Assembly (NCBI GenBank): GCA_001642415.1
Contig: LTDK01000173.1
Span: 1-64,000 of the forward strand
Direction of reading: 5' to 3'
DNA: 64,000 nt
From: Nematocida ironsii
Lineage: Eukaryota; Microsporidia
In this document: one piece after another, positions 8,379 to 17,189 of the stretch
Position numbering within the stretch: position 1 is the stretch's first letter
How the letters are laid out: every line of letters starts with the position of its first letter
Position numbers and translations under genes: made by a program
Notes under the pieces: generated by a model
What the model was told of the DNA's origin: nothing
Databases searched by the model: none
What the model saw: only the letters and a program-made list of their open reading frames with translations

Positions 8379-10562
8379 TTAGTGAGTCTCCTGCTTTTCC
8401 AGGTGTTTTGCATGTGTCTGTGCAAAAAGACTTTCAAATTCCGTGCCTTTAAGAATGTCTAAACAGAGTTTGTAATTCTCTGACCTGTACCCAGCAGCTA
8501 ATGCAGCAAGACTCTTTCCCTGGTCATACGCCTTTTCTGCTGCATGGCCAATGTCCTTTACACTATTTGAAAGTGAGGCTAATAAAATTTCATTTTCAAC
8601 GGATAGCCCCTTCTTTGCACATGCAAGAGCTTCAGATACTTTCCCAGCCTGTACAAATAATGTGCTTAAGCGAGAATACTTTGCTTCTGTATCAGAGATT
8701 TTCATTGCATCATTAAGCCGGCCCAGCTTAATTAATAACTCAAACTTTTCATCTGGATCATCTGCTAGCTTATACGCCTCTTCTAGCATGTTCATACCCA
8801 CAAGGAAGTGAATGCACTCCTTCACGTACTTATTTGGTATCTTCTCTGGCATACTTCCGGATACAATCATGTTCTGGTATTTGACTAATTCCCAGTCTAC
8901 CTCATACTCAAATACATTCCCTCCATCCATGCACCACACTCCATCAAGTACCCCAAGAATCTCTCCTGTTGTGCTGAGTGACATAAAAGAGACGGGCTGC
9001 ATTTTCAGATTGGTTTTAGTTGGCTGTGTTATAAGCACATAAACTATCTTGCCTCCCGTATGAATAAATATTACATTATCACGGGCACCCCAGCCAGATA
9101 TTTTAAATTCGTATACACACTGTGCTGACTTGTTGTTGCTGTCTTTCTCACCTTCTCTGAATATTTCTACTCTGTTCTTATAGAACATCACATATACATC
9201 CTTGTACTTATACACTCCCTGAACATCAGGTACTTCCATTATTACCTCACCAGACATACTGATCAGATAGTGCATGCTCTCTGTTTTTAAAAGCAATTCA
9301 TCATTATTCACTTTAACCATGGATTTAACTGCATCTATCTCTGGTAGGTCTATCTTCTGGTCAATCTCAAAGTCACAGTACCGGACAAGTGCGTCTTTGT
9401 ACACCATAAGGAATTCTTCTGGACCAGTCCACACCAAAGAATGCCCAGGAACAGAAACCTGCAGTAAAAACCCAAGTACTGTATACACATAAACCATATT
9501 GTCAGACTCAACACATAAATACCTCCCCGTCTCAGAAAGTGCAATTCTATCGGGAAGGAATGAGAGTGTGGTTATGACTTTTTGTGCAGATGGATTGGCT
9601 GTTTTTATTTGCTTGACCTGCGTATTCTCTGCTATCACTATTCTTCCTTCTGCCTTGCTTGTTCTAATAAATGTGGTTAGTGTAGTACTCTGCATTTGCT
9701 TTATAAAGGAAATTCCCTCATCTCCACCTACCAGAGCACCTCCCGTGTGCGTACTGCATACACTCCATATTCTCTGAACCTTCCCTGGAGTGGCAGTCTC
9801 TGGCCGAAACCTTTTCTTATCCCACTCACGAACAATCCCATCCTCACCCGTGCTGATAAATCCTCTGTTAGTGCAGTGTATGGCAGTTACTGGTCCAATA
9901 TGCCCAGCAACACTTGTGACTAAATTGTACGTTGATGAGTCCCATACATTTATTTTCCCATCATCACCCCCACTGATTATGTACTTGTCCTTAATGTACT
10001 TTACCGTATTCAGTGGTACTTTTGTTCCCTTCAGAATTTTGGCTGCATTCCCCGTCTCAATATTCCATGCGATTATGTTGTGGTCAAGTGAGCACGTCAA
10101 AAGGGTTTTATTATCCTGTGGTGAAAAGTCACCAGACATAACAAAGTGCGTGTGCCCAGTAAGTGTCTTTATTAAAGATATCTCCTTGGAATAGTCCCAT
10201 ATTTTAACTTGCATGTCATCTGAACAGGTTGCTATATACGGCAGGACAGGATGTACTGCAATATACCTTATAAAGTCAGAATGTGCTTGTACCTTGCACT
10301 TTATCTTGAATGTGTCTATGCAGTAAAGCCTTATCATACCATCATCCGATCCAAGTACAAAACATTCACAGTCTTCAATGAATGCAGCTGCCCTTATGGG
10401 TATTTCTCCAATACTCCCGGATTTAATTAACAACATACTTGCTGTATTCCATAACTCAAACTCTCCATTATACATTGCCACCAGTGCAAGTGGCTCTTTT
10501 TTATGTGCTGTTACATGCTTTACTCTTGCTTTCTCAAATCTGCCAGCAATCCTCTCTTCCAT
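8379..10562 (-). CDS. SEC27: Coatomer beta' subunit (COPI)
   Basis: The 727-residue protein begins with WD40 repeats that follow beta'-COP closely. EPLALVAMYNGEFELWN, PIRAAAFIEDCECFVLGSDD, AHSDFIRYIAVHPVLPYIATCSDD and LTGHTHFVMSGDFSPQDN match the family blocks in order. A second propeller-like region and a C-terminal alpha-solenoid (about 560-727, with YKLADDPDEKFELLIKLGRLNDA) complete the architecture. Beta'-COP is part of the COPI coat for Golgi-to-ER traffic and binds dilysine cargo tails through the first propeller. The protein is shorter than yeast or animal beta'-COP (about 900 residues), mainly at the C-terminus. Upstream of the ATG is a T-rich tract (TTATTTTATTTCC) typical of the housekeeping genes here. 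Confidence 0.93.
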   Translation of the reverse strand: MEERIAGRFEKARVKHVTAHKKEPLALVAMYNGEFELWNTASMLLIKSGSIGEIPIRAAAFIEDCECFVLGSDDGMIRLYCIDTFKIKCKVQAHSDFIRYIAVHPVLPYIATCSDDMQVKIWDYSKEISLIKTLTGHTHFVMSGDFSPQDNKTLLTCSLDHNIIAWNIETGNAAKILKGTKVPLNTVKYIKDKYIISGGDDGKINVWDSSTYNLVTSVAGHIGPVTAIHCTNRGFISTGEDGIVREWDKKRFRPETATPGKVQRIWSVCSTHTGGALVGGDEGISFIKQMQSTTLTTFIRTSKAEGRIVIAENTQVKQIKTANPSAQKVITTLSFLPDRIALSETGRYLCVESDNMVYVYTVLGFLLQVSVPGHSLVWTGPEEFLMVYKDALVRYCDFEIDQKIDLPEIDAVKSMVKVNNDELLLKTESMHYLISMSGEVIMEVPDVQGVYKYKDVYVMFYKNRVEIFREGEKDSNNKSAQCVYEFKISGWGARDNVIFIHTGGKIVYVLITQPTKTNLKMQPVSFMSLSTTGEILGVLDGVWCMDGGNVFEYEVDWELVKYQNMIVSGSMPEKIPNKYVKECIHFLVGMNMLEEAYKLADDPDEKFELLIKLGRLNDAMKISDTEAKYSRLSTLFVQAGKVSEALACAKKGLSVENEILLASLSNSVKDIGHAAEKAYDQGKSLAALAAGYRSENYKLCLDILKGTEFESLFAQTHAKHLEKQETH

Positions 10563-10975
10563 GGAAATAAAATAATAAGTTAATTTATCCTTTATAAATA
10601 ATAAATAATCTCATATGTGTAATAAGTCTTGCATATTTAAAATACTTTATACACATTGTGTTATATATTAAAATACTTTATACATATTGTGTTATATATT
10701 TTATATTAATAACAGAATATACACTAATTATACAATTATACTCTTATATTTATATTAGTATAACTTACTTTATACACATTGTGTACTAATATGTAATAAT
10801 ATATACACATTGTGTTATAATTACTGTATATATTCATTATTTAATACACAATCATTATAATATAATATTAATAATGATAATTATATTACCTGTATACAGA
10901 TAAATTACAATTTTATTTTATACCCCTGTGGAATATTTAAATAACGCATAGATTATCATATAAGAGACAGAATAA
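10563..10975. repeat. AT-rich region with repeats of CTTTATACACATTGTG
   Basis: Upstream of the beta'-COP gene the motif CTTTATACACATTGTG or a close variant occurs several times. Copies lie near 10647, 10675 (with one change) and 10772, and a shorter TATACACATTGTGTTATA lies near 10801. The surroundings are almost pure A/T and no gene was seen. The copies could be a degenerate tandem repeat or repeated protein-binding sites upstream of SEC27. Confidence 0.55.
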
Positions 10976-11400
10976 TTATATGAACAGATAGGGATAAGTA
11001 TTAAATAGTATAAGGTAAGATATGGTATAAGATATAAAAGAAGCAGAGAATATAAGGAGGTATAAGGATAAAAAAGCAGAGAATATTAGTATAATATGAG
11101 TATAAATGAGATATAAGGATAATATGAATATAAGAAGGTATAAAATATGAATATAAGTACATGGAGATATAAGGATAATATAAGTATAATATGAGTATAA
11201 ATGAGATATAAGGAGATATAAGGAGATATAAGGATAATATGAGTATAAGTATAAGGATAATATGAGTATGAATATGAGTATAATAAGAATATGAGGGCGT
11301 ATATGAGATATAAGTATGAATATGAGTATAATTATAAGTATAAGAAGGTATAAAATATGAATATAAGTATAATATAAGTGCACGGTATGAGGTTTTTTCG
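10976..11400. repeat. Low-complexity purine-rich repeat block (TATAAGGATAATATGAG type)
   Basis: About 425 bp are built from interleaved variants of ATATAAGGA, TAATATGAGTA and TATAAGAAGGTATAAAATATGAA. The plus strand is almost free of C. The long minus-strand open frame here encodes only Ile/Leu/Tyr/His runs and is a by-product of the repeat, not a gene. Copies are imperfect and variable in length, so copy number is probably unstable. Confidence 0.75.
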
Positions 11401-11530
11401 GGTTATTGATATAATTGGTATAAATACGTAAATATGTGATTAGATGGATAAAATGCATGTACTTGGTGTGAGGGGGATAAATTGCTGCTTTAAATTTGGA
11501 GTGAGAGATTTAAAATGTGTGTTTATTTAA
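11401..11530. other. 3' flank of the RhoGAP-like gene
   Basis: A short AT-rich gap between the repeat block and the stop codon of the next gene. A single TTCGGGTTATTG element, one copy of the recurrent intergenic motif, lies at its left end near 11397. Confidence 0.4.
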
Positions 11531-14401
11531 TTATGCATAGAATTCTTCCAAGAATGAAATATTTCTGGTGGCTGCAAAGAGAGAGTGCGCCATCTCTAAA
11601 ACAATCACGAACGTATCCATTGAATATGGAACATCATCTGCTAGTAAATTGGGTGCTACAATGTTTACAATGCTCTGATAAGACATGAAATTAGTCTCTT
11701 CATACTTTGCTACTTGTTCAACAGTATAAACAACATGCTTTAACAGCCAGAGCGTATTTGATCCCAGTGTGGCAAGCATCATTAGTCCCATACCATAATC
11801 AATCTTCTCCACTGGGACCTTTCCTGCTCTCTCTGCTATAGCTACATATAAATACTTTGACACTACTCCACCATTGTAGTTTCTGATATACCTGTTGAAT
11901 ACCATAGAGAGGGCACGTAGTTGGTCTGGGTTCTTTTTGATTTCTTCATAATCTATTGATTCTTCCCTATCAATCCAGGCTGCATACTTCTCTGTAACAT
12001 CCACTGTCTCTGGGGTTTTTCTGTATACATAGCCCGGAGTGTACTTTATCAGATCGACCAGGGCTTTAGATACGTTTAAGAACCCATGGGAAACTCTCTG
12101 TGAAGAATTCTTTGTGAATATTACTTCTGAATCCATCTCTTCCCTTCTAGAAACCTCCCAGGTGTGTAATTCTTCCTCTACACTGGGAAGAACTTCCTGC
12201 TTCTTAAAGAAAGACTCAAATGCACTGGATACTTTTTTCATTAACCGTTTAACCCCTTTTAACTTGGGCTTTTCCCTTGCTTTATGTAACTCCTTCTCTT
12301 TCTTCTCCCTCTCCAGGGCAATGAGCTTTTCAATAGTTCTTTCTTTAAGCATGTCCATATACTTTGTGACTATTATGTCATCACGTAAATGCATAAGTAT
12401 TTCACTGTCAGGACGGGCATTCAGAATTTCTGAATATGCATCTCTGAACATACTGCGCCTGCACACTCTAATCTCCTCAACTGCCAGCACATCGGTGAAG
12501 TTCCTGTCATATAACCTCTTCACTTTGTTGTAAATGTTTGGAGTGTTCTTAAAAAGATTCTTTAAGTGGTCAGGGACATTCCGAGAGTAGAAACACGCAT
12601 ACTTTAACCCACCGAAATACTGTCGTAGTTCATCGATCCGCTTGCCTCTTTTCTGTGACTCTTCCTGCACATCTATTGGTGCTGAGAGTTTCTTTAAGTG
12701 CAGATCCTCCTCCCCAACAGAATACACTTTACACCGTACATCAGAACACGGCTGCTCTTTTGGTGACTGCCCTACACCACCACTTACAGGAGTGCTAAAA
12801 ATAGATGAACTTGGACTTGTCTTTTTTATAAGGGGCTCCGATGGAATTGTGCGTATTACAGATGGAATATTCGCAGAAACATCATTGGGTGATACAGCCT
12901 CTTCAATACACGCCTCTGTCGATGTGCTTGGCACTGACTCTGGCAAATCCAGTGTAGAAGCAGTAAAAGATGGCTCAGCTGACTCAGCTGGCTTTTCTTG
13001 CTTTTCTACTGTAGCAGACTCTGAAATATTTGTTGTTTCTAGTCCCTCCATAGCTATATCAGCAATTTCCTCAGGCTGTGCAACAGCCTTGTATACCTTC
13101 GAGAAGTACGGGAATTCAGCATGTGCCTTCTTTGAATGGGCACTTGTGCTTGGCTTAGACCCAGTCACCATGAACTTCTCCCATACTTTTGCACACTCCT
13201 CAACCAATACATCAATAACAATCTCCTGCTCTGGTGTGACTTTCTGTGGTAGAACTAACTTGCTTCCTAGAAGAATCTTATTGATCATCATTATCTCACC
13301 TCGGATGATTTTAATTTCTCGCTCCCTGCTGGGAGGCTTTCCCATCGCAGCAATAACTTCATCACAAATTCTAATGGACTCCAGAAGAATTGCTTCTGCT
13401 CTTTTCTGCTTCTCCTCAGGCAGATTAAATAACTCATCTGCCTCTGCTGATAAAAGACGTGTATACGGAAGAATGCCTTCTTTAGTTGCACCGCATGTGG
13501 TTAAAACATTAATTATTCCCTGTATCAGTGGTGTATACATATACACTTTAGCATCCTTTAGTAGCTCTCTAATGGGATACCCCTTTGTGTCACTGCATGC
13601 CAGCTTCACCACATTCTCAAAGTATTTCTTTCTGATCACACGTAGACCACCAACTATTCCCCCACCAATCAATAGAGGAGGAGAATAGTCACGGCACGCT
13701 CTGTCAACCTGCAGAATAAAAGAAACTTCCTTCATTGAAGAGGGTGTCTCTCCCGCCCTCTCCATAGTACGAGTGTACAGCTCTCTAACCATAGACCATG
13801 CACCAGTGTCCTGCCCCGTTAGTATGCTATCTTTGCTCTGATATATGGCAAAGTGGAAGTCTTTCAGAATATCAGAGTATGTCATGTCCTGCACAGAAGT
13901 GTTGGTGTGGCTGGTCCTTCTGAACAGTCGCATAGGCCAGTGTGTAATCGCATTGGCCCTCCTTTTTATTGTCGATATGTTACTGCTATCCTTGAGAGTG
14001 TGCTTTCCCACTCCAAATACATTATTCATAAGATTTTCGAAAAAATCTCGATTAAAATCCCCCACCAAGGCAGATGCTCTAGACTCAATTACCCTGTAAA
14101 TCGCCTGAAACTCACTCCTAACAATATTCTGCTCATCTGCACGCAGGACTATAAAGTACGCAAGTATATCCCTTGCTAAATTAGCAAGCACATACACTTT
14201 TGTTCTGGGGTGCTCCATGGACCCTTTTAACCCACAGAATATTGCCCTGTCTAACATATCAGAGAAACTCTGCTGTTTGTTCCTGTGTGTGCATACCAGA
14301 TGCCTTGCACCTAATTTAAAGTGCGGAAATAGTTTAGTCACTCTATTGAAGATTTTAGTTATTTCTTCTGAATGGACTGTTCTTGTAATATAGTTGCTCA
14401 T
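11531..14401 (-). CDS. Large protein with C-terminal RhoGAP-like domain
   Basis: The 956-residue protein is mostly unrecognised, but about 780-945 reads as a RhoGAP domain. GYVYRKTPETVDV (about 790-802) occupies the place of the 'GIYRVSG' arginine-finger loop, with Arg794 as candidate finger. NPDQLRALSMVFNRYIRN matches the 'LPEPLI' helix region. LKHVVYTVEQVAKYEETNFMSYQSIVNIVAPNLL matches the conserved '[28 protein letters not shown]' helices. RhoGAPs stimulate GTP hydrolysis by Rho-type GTPases and so control actin and polarity. The middle (about 430-560) is Ser/Pro/Glu-rich and likely disordered, and a Lys-rich coiled-coil-like stretch precedes the GAP domain. The N-terminal 400 residues are helical and unassigned. 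Confidence 0.65.
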   Translation of the reverse strand: MSNYITRTVHSEEITKIFNRVTKLFPHFKLGARHLVCTHRNKQQSFSDMLDRAIFCGLKGSMEHPRTKVYVLANLARDILAYFIVLRADEQNIVRSEFQAIYRVIESRASALVGDFNRDFFENLMNNVFGVGKHTLKDSSNISTIKRRANAITHWPMRLFRRTSHTNTSVQDMTYSDILKDFHFAIYQSKDSILTGQDTGAWSMVRELYTRTMERAGETPSSMKEVSFILQVDRACRDYSPPLLIGGGIVGGLRVIRKKYFENVVKLACSDTKGYPIRELLKDAKVYMYTPLIQGIINVLTTCGATKEGILPYTRLLSAEADELFNLPEEKQKRAEAILLESIRICDEVIAAMGKPPSREREIKIIRGEIMMINKILLGSKLVLPQKVTPEQEIVIDVLVEECAKVWEKFMVTGSKPSTSAHSKKAHAEFPYFSKVYKAVAQPEEIADIAMEGLETTNISESATVEKQEKPAESAEPSFTASTLDLPESVPSTSTEACIEEAVSPNDVSANIPSVIRTIPSEPLIKKTSPSSSIFSTPVSGGVGQSPKEQPCSDVRCKVYSVGEEDLHLKKLSAPIDVQEESQKRGKRIDELRQYFGGLKYACFYSRNVPDHLKNLFKNTPNIYNKVKRLYDRNFTDVLAVEEIRVCRRSMFRDAYSEILNARPDSEILMHLRDDIIVTKYMDMLKERTIEKLIALEREKKEKELHKAREKPKLKGVKRLMKKVSSAFESFFKKQEVLPSVEEELHTWEVSRREEMDSEVIFTKNSSQRVSHGFLNVSKALVDLIKYTPGYVYRKTPETVDVTEKYAAWIDREESIDYEEIKKNPDQLRALSMVFNRYIRNYNGGVVSKYLYVAIAERAGKVPVEKIDYGMGLMMLATLGSNTLWLLKHVVYTVEQVAKYEETNFMSYQSIVNIVAPNLLADDVPYSMDTFVIVLEMAHSLFAATRNISFLEEFYA

Positions 14402-15067
14402 GAAATTGCATATTAATAAGGTATTTATGCTTTTGACACTTAAATTAATTTGCCCATTTGGGAATAGACCCGCCCAGACTAACCGGCCAATATTCCCAAA
14501 TAGGGGCTAATGCCGGGTCTATAGAACAAAGACCGACAAGAAAACCTAAAGCTAATTTATGCAATTTCGGGTAAATTAAAATTTCACTTATAGACAGCAT
14601 AATTGTGCAGAATTAGTCTATAATACAACAGAATATAAAGTGCCACTAAAAGTACCATATAATATACTAAAAATACAAGAAATCGCATGAAATACCGTCT
14701 TAACTACTATATAAACATAAATAATACGAATTTAAATTAAACCCATTAATAACCATAAATTAATACAGTAATACTGGTATTAATAGAAATTTATAAGTTA
14801 ATCCAGGACTTCATGCTATTATAATGTACATTCTATACGATATGTATAATATTTATATGAAATATAACGGTTAATTAATAAATTATAATATTTGAAAATA
14901 TTGAATATGTACTTGTGCTTCTACTTCCATGTACACATTCTATAAGTTACTGTAAATAAAATATTTATGCAAGTTTATTAATATTTCAGTGGATTTTACA
15001 CATACGCATTGAATTTCACTGAGTATAATTAGTGCTATACAGTAAATAATTAAAAATATATTTCGGG
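14402..15067. other. Intergenic region, GC-rich at one end
   Basis: The interval upstream of the RhoGAP-like gene contains a structured GC-rich element next to that gene (listed separately at 14453-14521) and a single ATTTCGGGTAA copy of the recurrent motif near 14564. The remainder is very AT-rich, and no ORF was credible. Confidence 0.45.
14453..14521. promoter_or_regulatory. Overlapping inverted repeats upstream of the RhoGAP-like gene
   Basis: ATTTGGGAATA (14456-14466) is repeated in inverted form as TATTCCCAAAT (14491-14501). The pairing extends through flanking CCC/GGG with one bulge. A second inverted pair, TAGACCCG (14465-14472) and CGGGTCTA (14514-14521), overlaps the first. The two stems share the TA at 14465-14466 and interleave, so they would be alternative stems or a pseudoknot-like fold. 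The block is much richer in G+C than its surroundings and starts about 50 bp upstream of a start codon. It could be a 5'-leader RNA structure, a protein-binding site or part of a small RNA gene. Confidence 0.45.
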
Positions 15068-16999
15068 TTATTCTATGAACTTTTTAACTACGTGGCATAT
15101 AAAAGGAAAGTGTTTAATCGATGAAATTGTCTTTTTTATATCGGAACATATTCCTGGTATATCACAAGGATGTGATTCTAATGAATTAACACTAGTAATT
15201 GGACTACTAAATATTTCCATAGATCCATCTGAGTACATACCAATACTCACAGTAAATGTAGTATTACTTCTTGTATACATCAATTTAATTTTGTGCGCAG
15301 TACGATTTGGTTCATGAGCACCTTTTGTTCCTTCATCAAGACTAACTTCTAGTGTTAATTTCTTACTTTTTTGAGTGTAAATACTACACCCCCTGGATAA
15401 AAACTCGAATGCCATGTGCACAAATTTATGTAAATTTACATTATCCTTAAACACTAGACCAATAATTTTACCTCTTGCATTTATATCTCCTAAACCACGG
15501 CAGGATCTTTTAAAAATATCTATTGCATCTTCTGGCAGTCCAGCTATCCGCATGGTTAAATAGAACATATTTAAAAAATTCCTGTCTTTAATTTCTATAT
15601 TCCCTGGTAGTTTTAGAGTAGATTTAGCCATCGCATTAGAAATAAGTCTACTCCACTCATGGGGAATATCATAACCCGAAAGGCTGCTTGGCCTGTCGTA
15701 CTTAGTGAAGAATTCTTTTAATTCAGCTGATATGGCTTGAAAGTGGTCTAGTTTGTACCTCTTTGAACCCAGATCAAATGTAAGACAGCAGAATAAGTGG
15801 AGTAGAACCCTTTCCATGTCATGATTTTTCTGAGTGGATTTTTCTTCTATAGACATACTTGAAAGAGTACTGTGAAGAGTATTTTTAGGTATCCCCGGCA
15901 TTATGTAATTCTTCTGTGTATAAAGAACCTTATCAAGCCTATTTAGATGGCCTAAAAGTATATGCCGCCAATCAAAATATTCCCTACGAATAAAATACTT
16001 ATTGAAAGTTGCTTGTGCATACTTAGCAGATTCTTTTGAAATATTACTACTAGTACCCCTGTTTATAAGCTGATTATACAGCATTCTAATAAAATCTTCT
16101 AATTTATCCATTCCTGTTAAATACTCGTATATATACAGCTGTATAAGATACCGTGGACTAAATATATAATTCTCCATAGAAAACTTAGTTGGGTCTAATG
16201 GCTCGCCATATATTCCCCCATTAGTTACTAATGGATTATTTCTATTATTTATAAAAAATTCAATTATTTCCTGTACATCTGAGTAGTATACGTCATCGTC
16301 AGATTCTTTTGAGGACTCATCCAAATTATTAGATTCACATGTAGATGGCTTGTTCTTTAAAGAAATCGTTAGCGTTATATTATCATTTCCGGTTAAAATA
16401 ACCCTGTTATTTTTAATTTCTATTGGAGACTCTATGCCCTCTGAAAGAATTAACAGCCAGCAAAGAATACCATTACTATACTCATTCGTTGGTTCATTTT
16501 TAAGAAACCCATAGAATGACCTAGGATCCTTATTAAATATGCTTGTATTATCATGGTCACTAGATGGAAACATTTTCTTCATTACACTCAGATAGCTTTT
16601 TTTATATTTATAAATAGAATCTTCACTTTTTACAGAAGTGCTTCCATTTAATTTTGGTTTTTTCTCTGGATTAGAACCGAATAGTTTAGGAAATGGTTTT
16701 ATAATACCCAATAACACACATTGGTCTAATATGTGTATGCCAATAGCAAAGGATGGCCCAAAAAAGTCTACAATTAGTGTTTCATCTTTCAAGTCAATCC
16801 TCTTATATATTCTCGCTATATAAAATGCACCAACCTCGCTGGACGTCAAGATTGCCCGTACATTTGGCATACACAGTAAAATTAAAGCAAAGTAGAGCAC
16901 TCCTCTGTTCAATATAAGTTCTGAAATATTTCTATAATTATTTTGTCTGTTATGTGCTTTTCTTGTAATAACTGTTATTTTCTTTCTAAATTCACACAT
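15068..16999 (-). CDS. Lineage-specific secreted/membrane protein, paralogue of the gene at 31459
   Basis: A 643-residue frame with a basic N-terminus and one hydrophobic segment (about 33-50, GVLYFALILLCMPNVRA), fitting a signal peptide with a long charged start or a signal anchor. No known domain was recognised. Several blocks recur in the same order in the gene at 31459: LLILSEGI / LLLLSEGV, YLIQLYIYEYL / WLIQIYIYKYM, LLHLFCCLTFDLGSKRYKLDHF-like / LLGLICCFLFDFRTQEYNFDHI-like, and FEFLSRGCSI / FTSLSRNCIP. The two are therefore distant paralogues of a genus-level family. Microsporidia of this type carry expanded families of secreted unknowns. Codons are AT-rich. The stop lies beside a TTTCGGGTTA motif copy. 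Confidence 0.75.
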   Translation of the reverse strand: MCEFRKKITVITRKAHNRQNNYRNISELILNRGVLYFALILLCMPNVRAILTSSEVGAFYIARIYKRIDLKDETLIVDFFGPSFAIGIHILDQCVLLGIIKPFPKLFGSNPEKKPKLNGSTSVKSEDSIYKYKKSYLSVMKKMFPSSDHDNTSIFNKDPRSFYGFLKNEPTNEYSNGILCWLLILSEGIESPIEIKNNRVILTGNDNITLTISLKNKPSTCESNNLDESSKESDDDVYYSDVQEIIEFFINNRNNPLVTNGGIYGEPLDPTKFSMENYIFSPRYLIQLYIYEYLTGMDKLEDFIRMLYNQLINRGTSSNISKESAKYAQATFNKYFIRREYFDWRHILLGHLNRLDKVLYTQKNYIMPGIPKNTLHSTLSSMSIEEKSTQKNHDMERVLLHLFCCLTFDLGSKRYKLDHFQAISAELKEFFTKYDRPSSLSGYDIPHEWSRLISNAMAKSTLKLPGNIEIKDRNFLNMFYLTMRIAGLPEDAIDIFKRSCRGLGDINARGKIIGLVFKDNVNLHKFVHMAFEFLSRGCSIYTQKSKKLTLEVSLDEGTKGAHEPNRTAHKIKLMYTRSNTTFTVSIGMYSDGSMEIFSSPITSVNSLESHPCDIPGICSDIKKTISSIKHFPFICHVVKKFIE

Positions 17000-17189
17000 G
17001 TTTATTATTTACAGTATAAAAATATATTTATACAAAATACAAATTATTATGATTAAATATTTTGAATTGTTTCTGATTTATTATACAGATATAAGTATAG
17101 ACTAAACATGGATTCTTAGATTAGTAATACTAGCACAGTCGGTGTATGCCATAGAAGGAATGTGTATACAGTTGAAATATAACCAGAAA

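Noticed and set aside
10976..11458. 160-codon minus-strand frame of Ile/Leu/Tyr/His
   Set aside because: It is a translation of simple repeats with no complex sequence; listed as a repeat.
12642..13688. 348-codon frame antisense to the RhoGAP-like gene
   Set aside because: It is a shadow of a well-supported gene with low codon bias on this strand and no recognisable protein.
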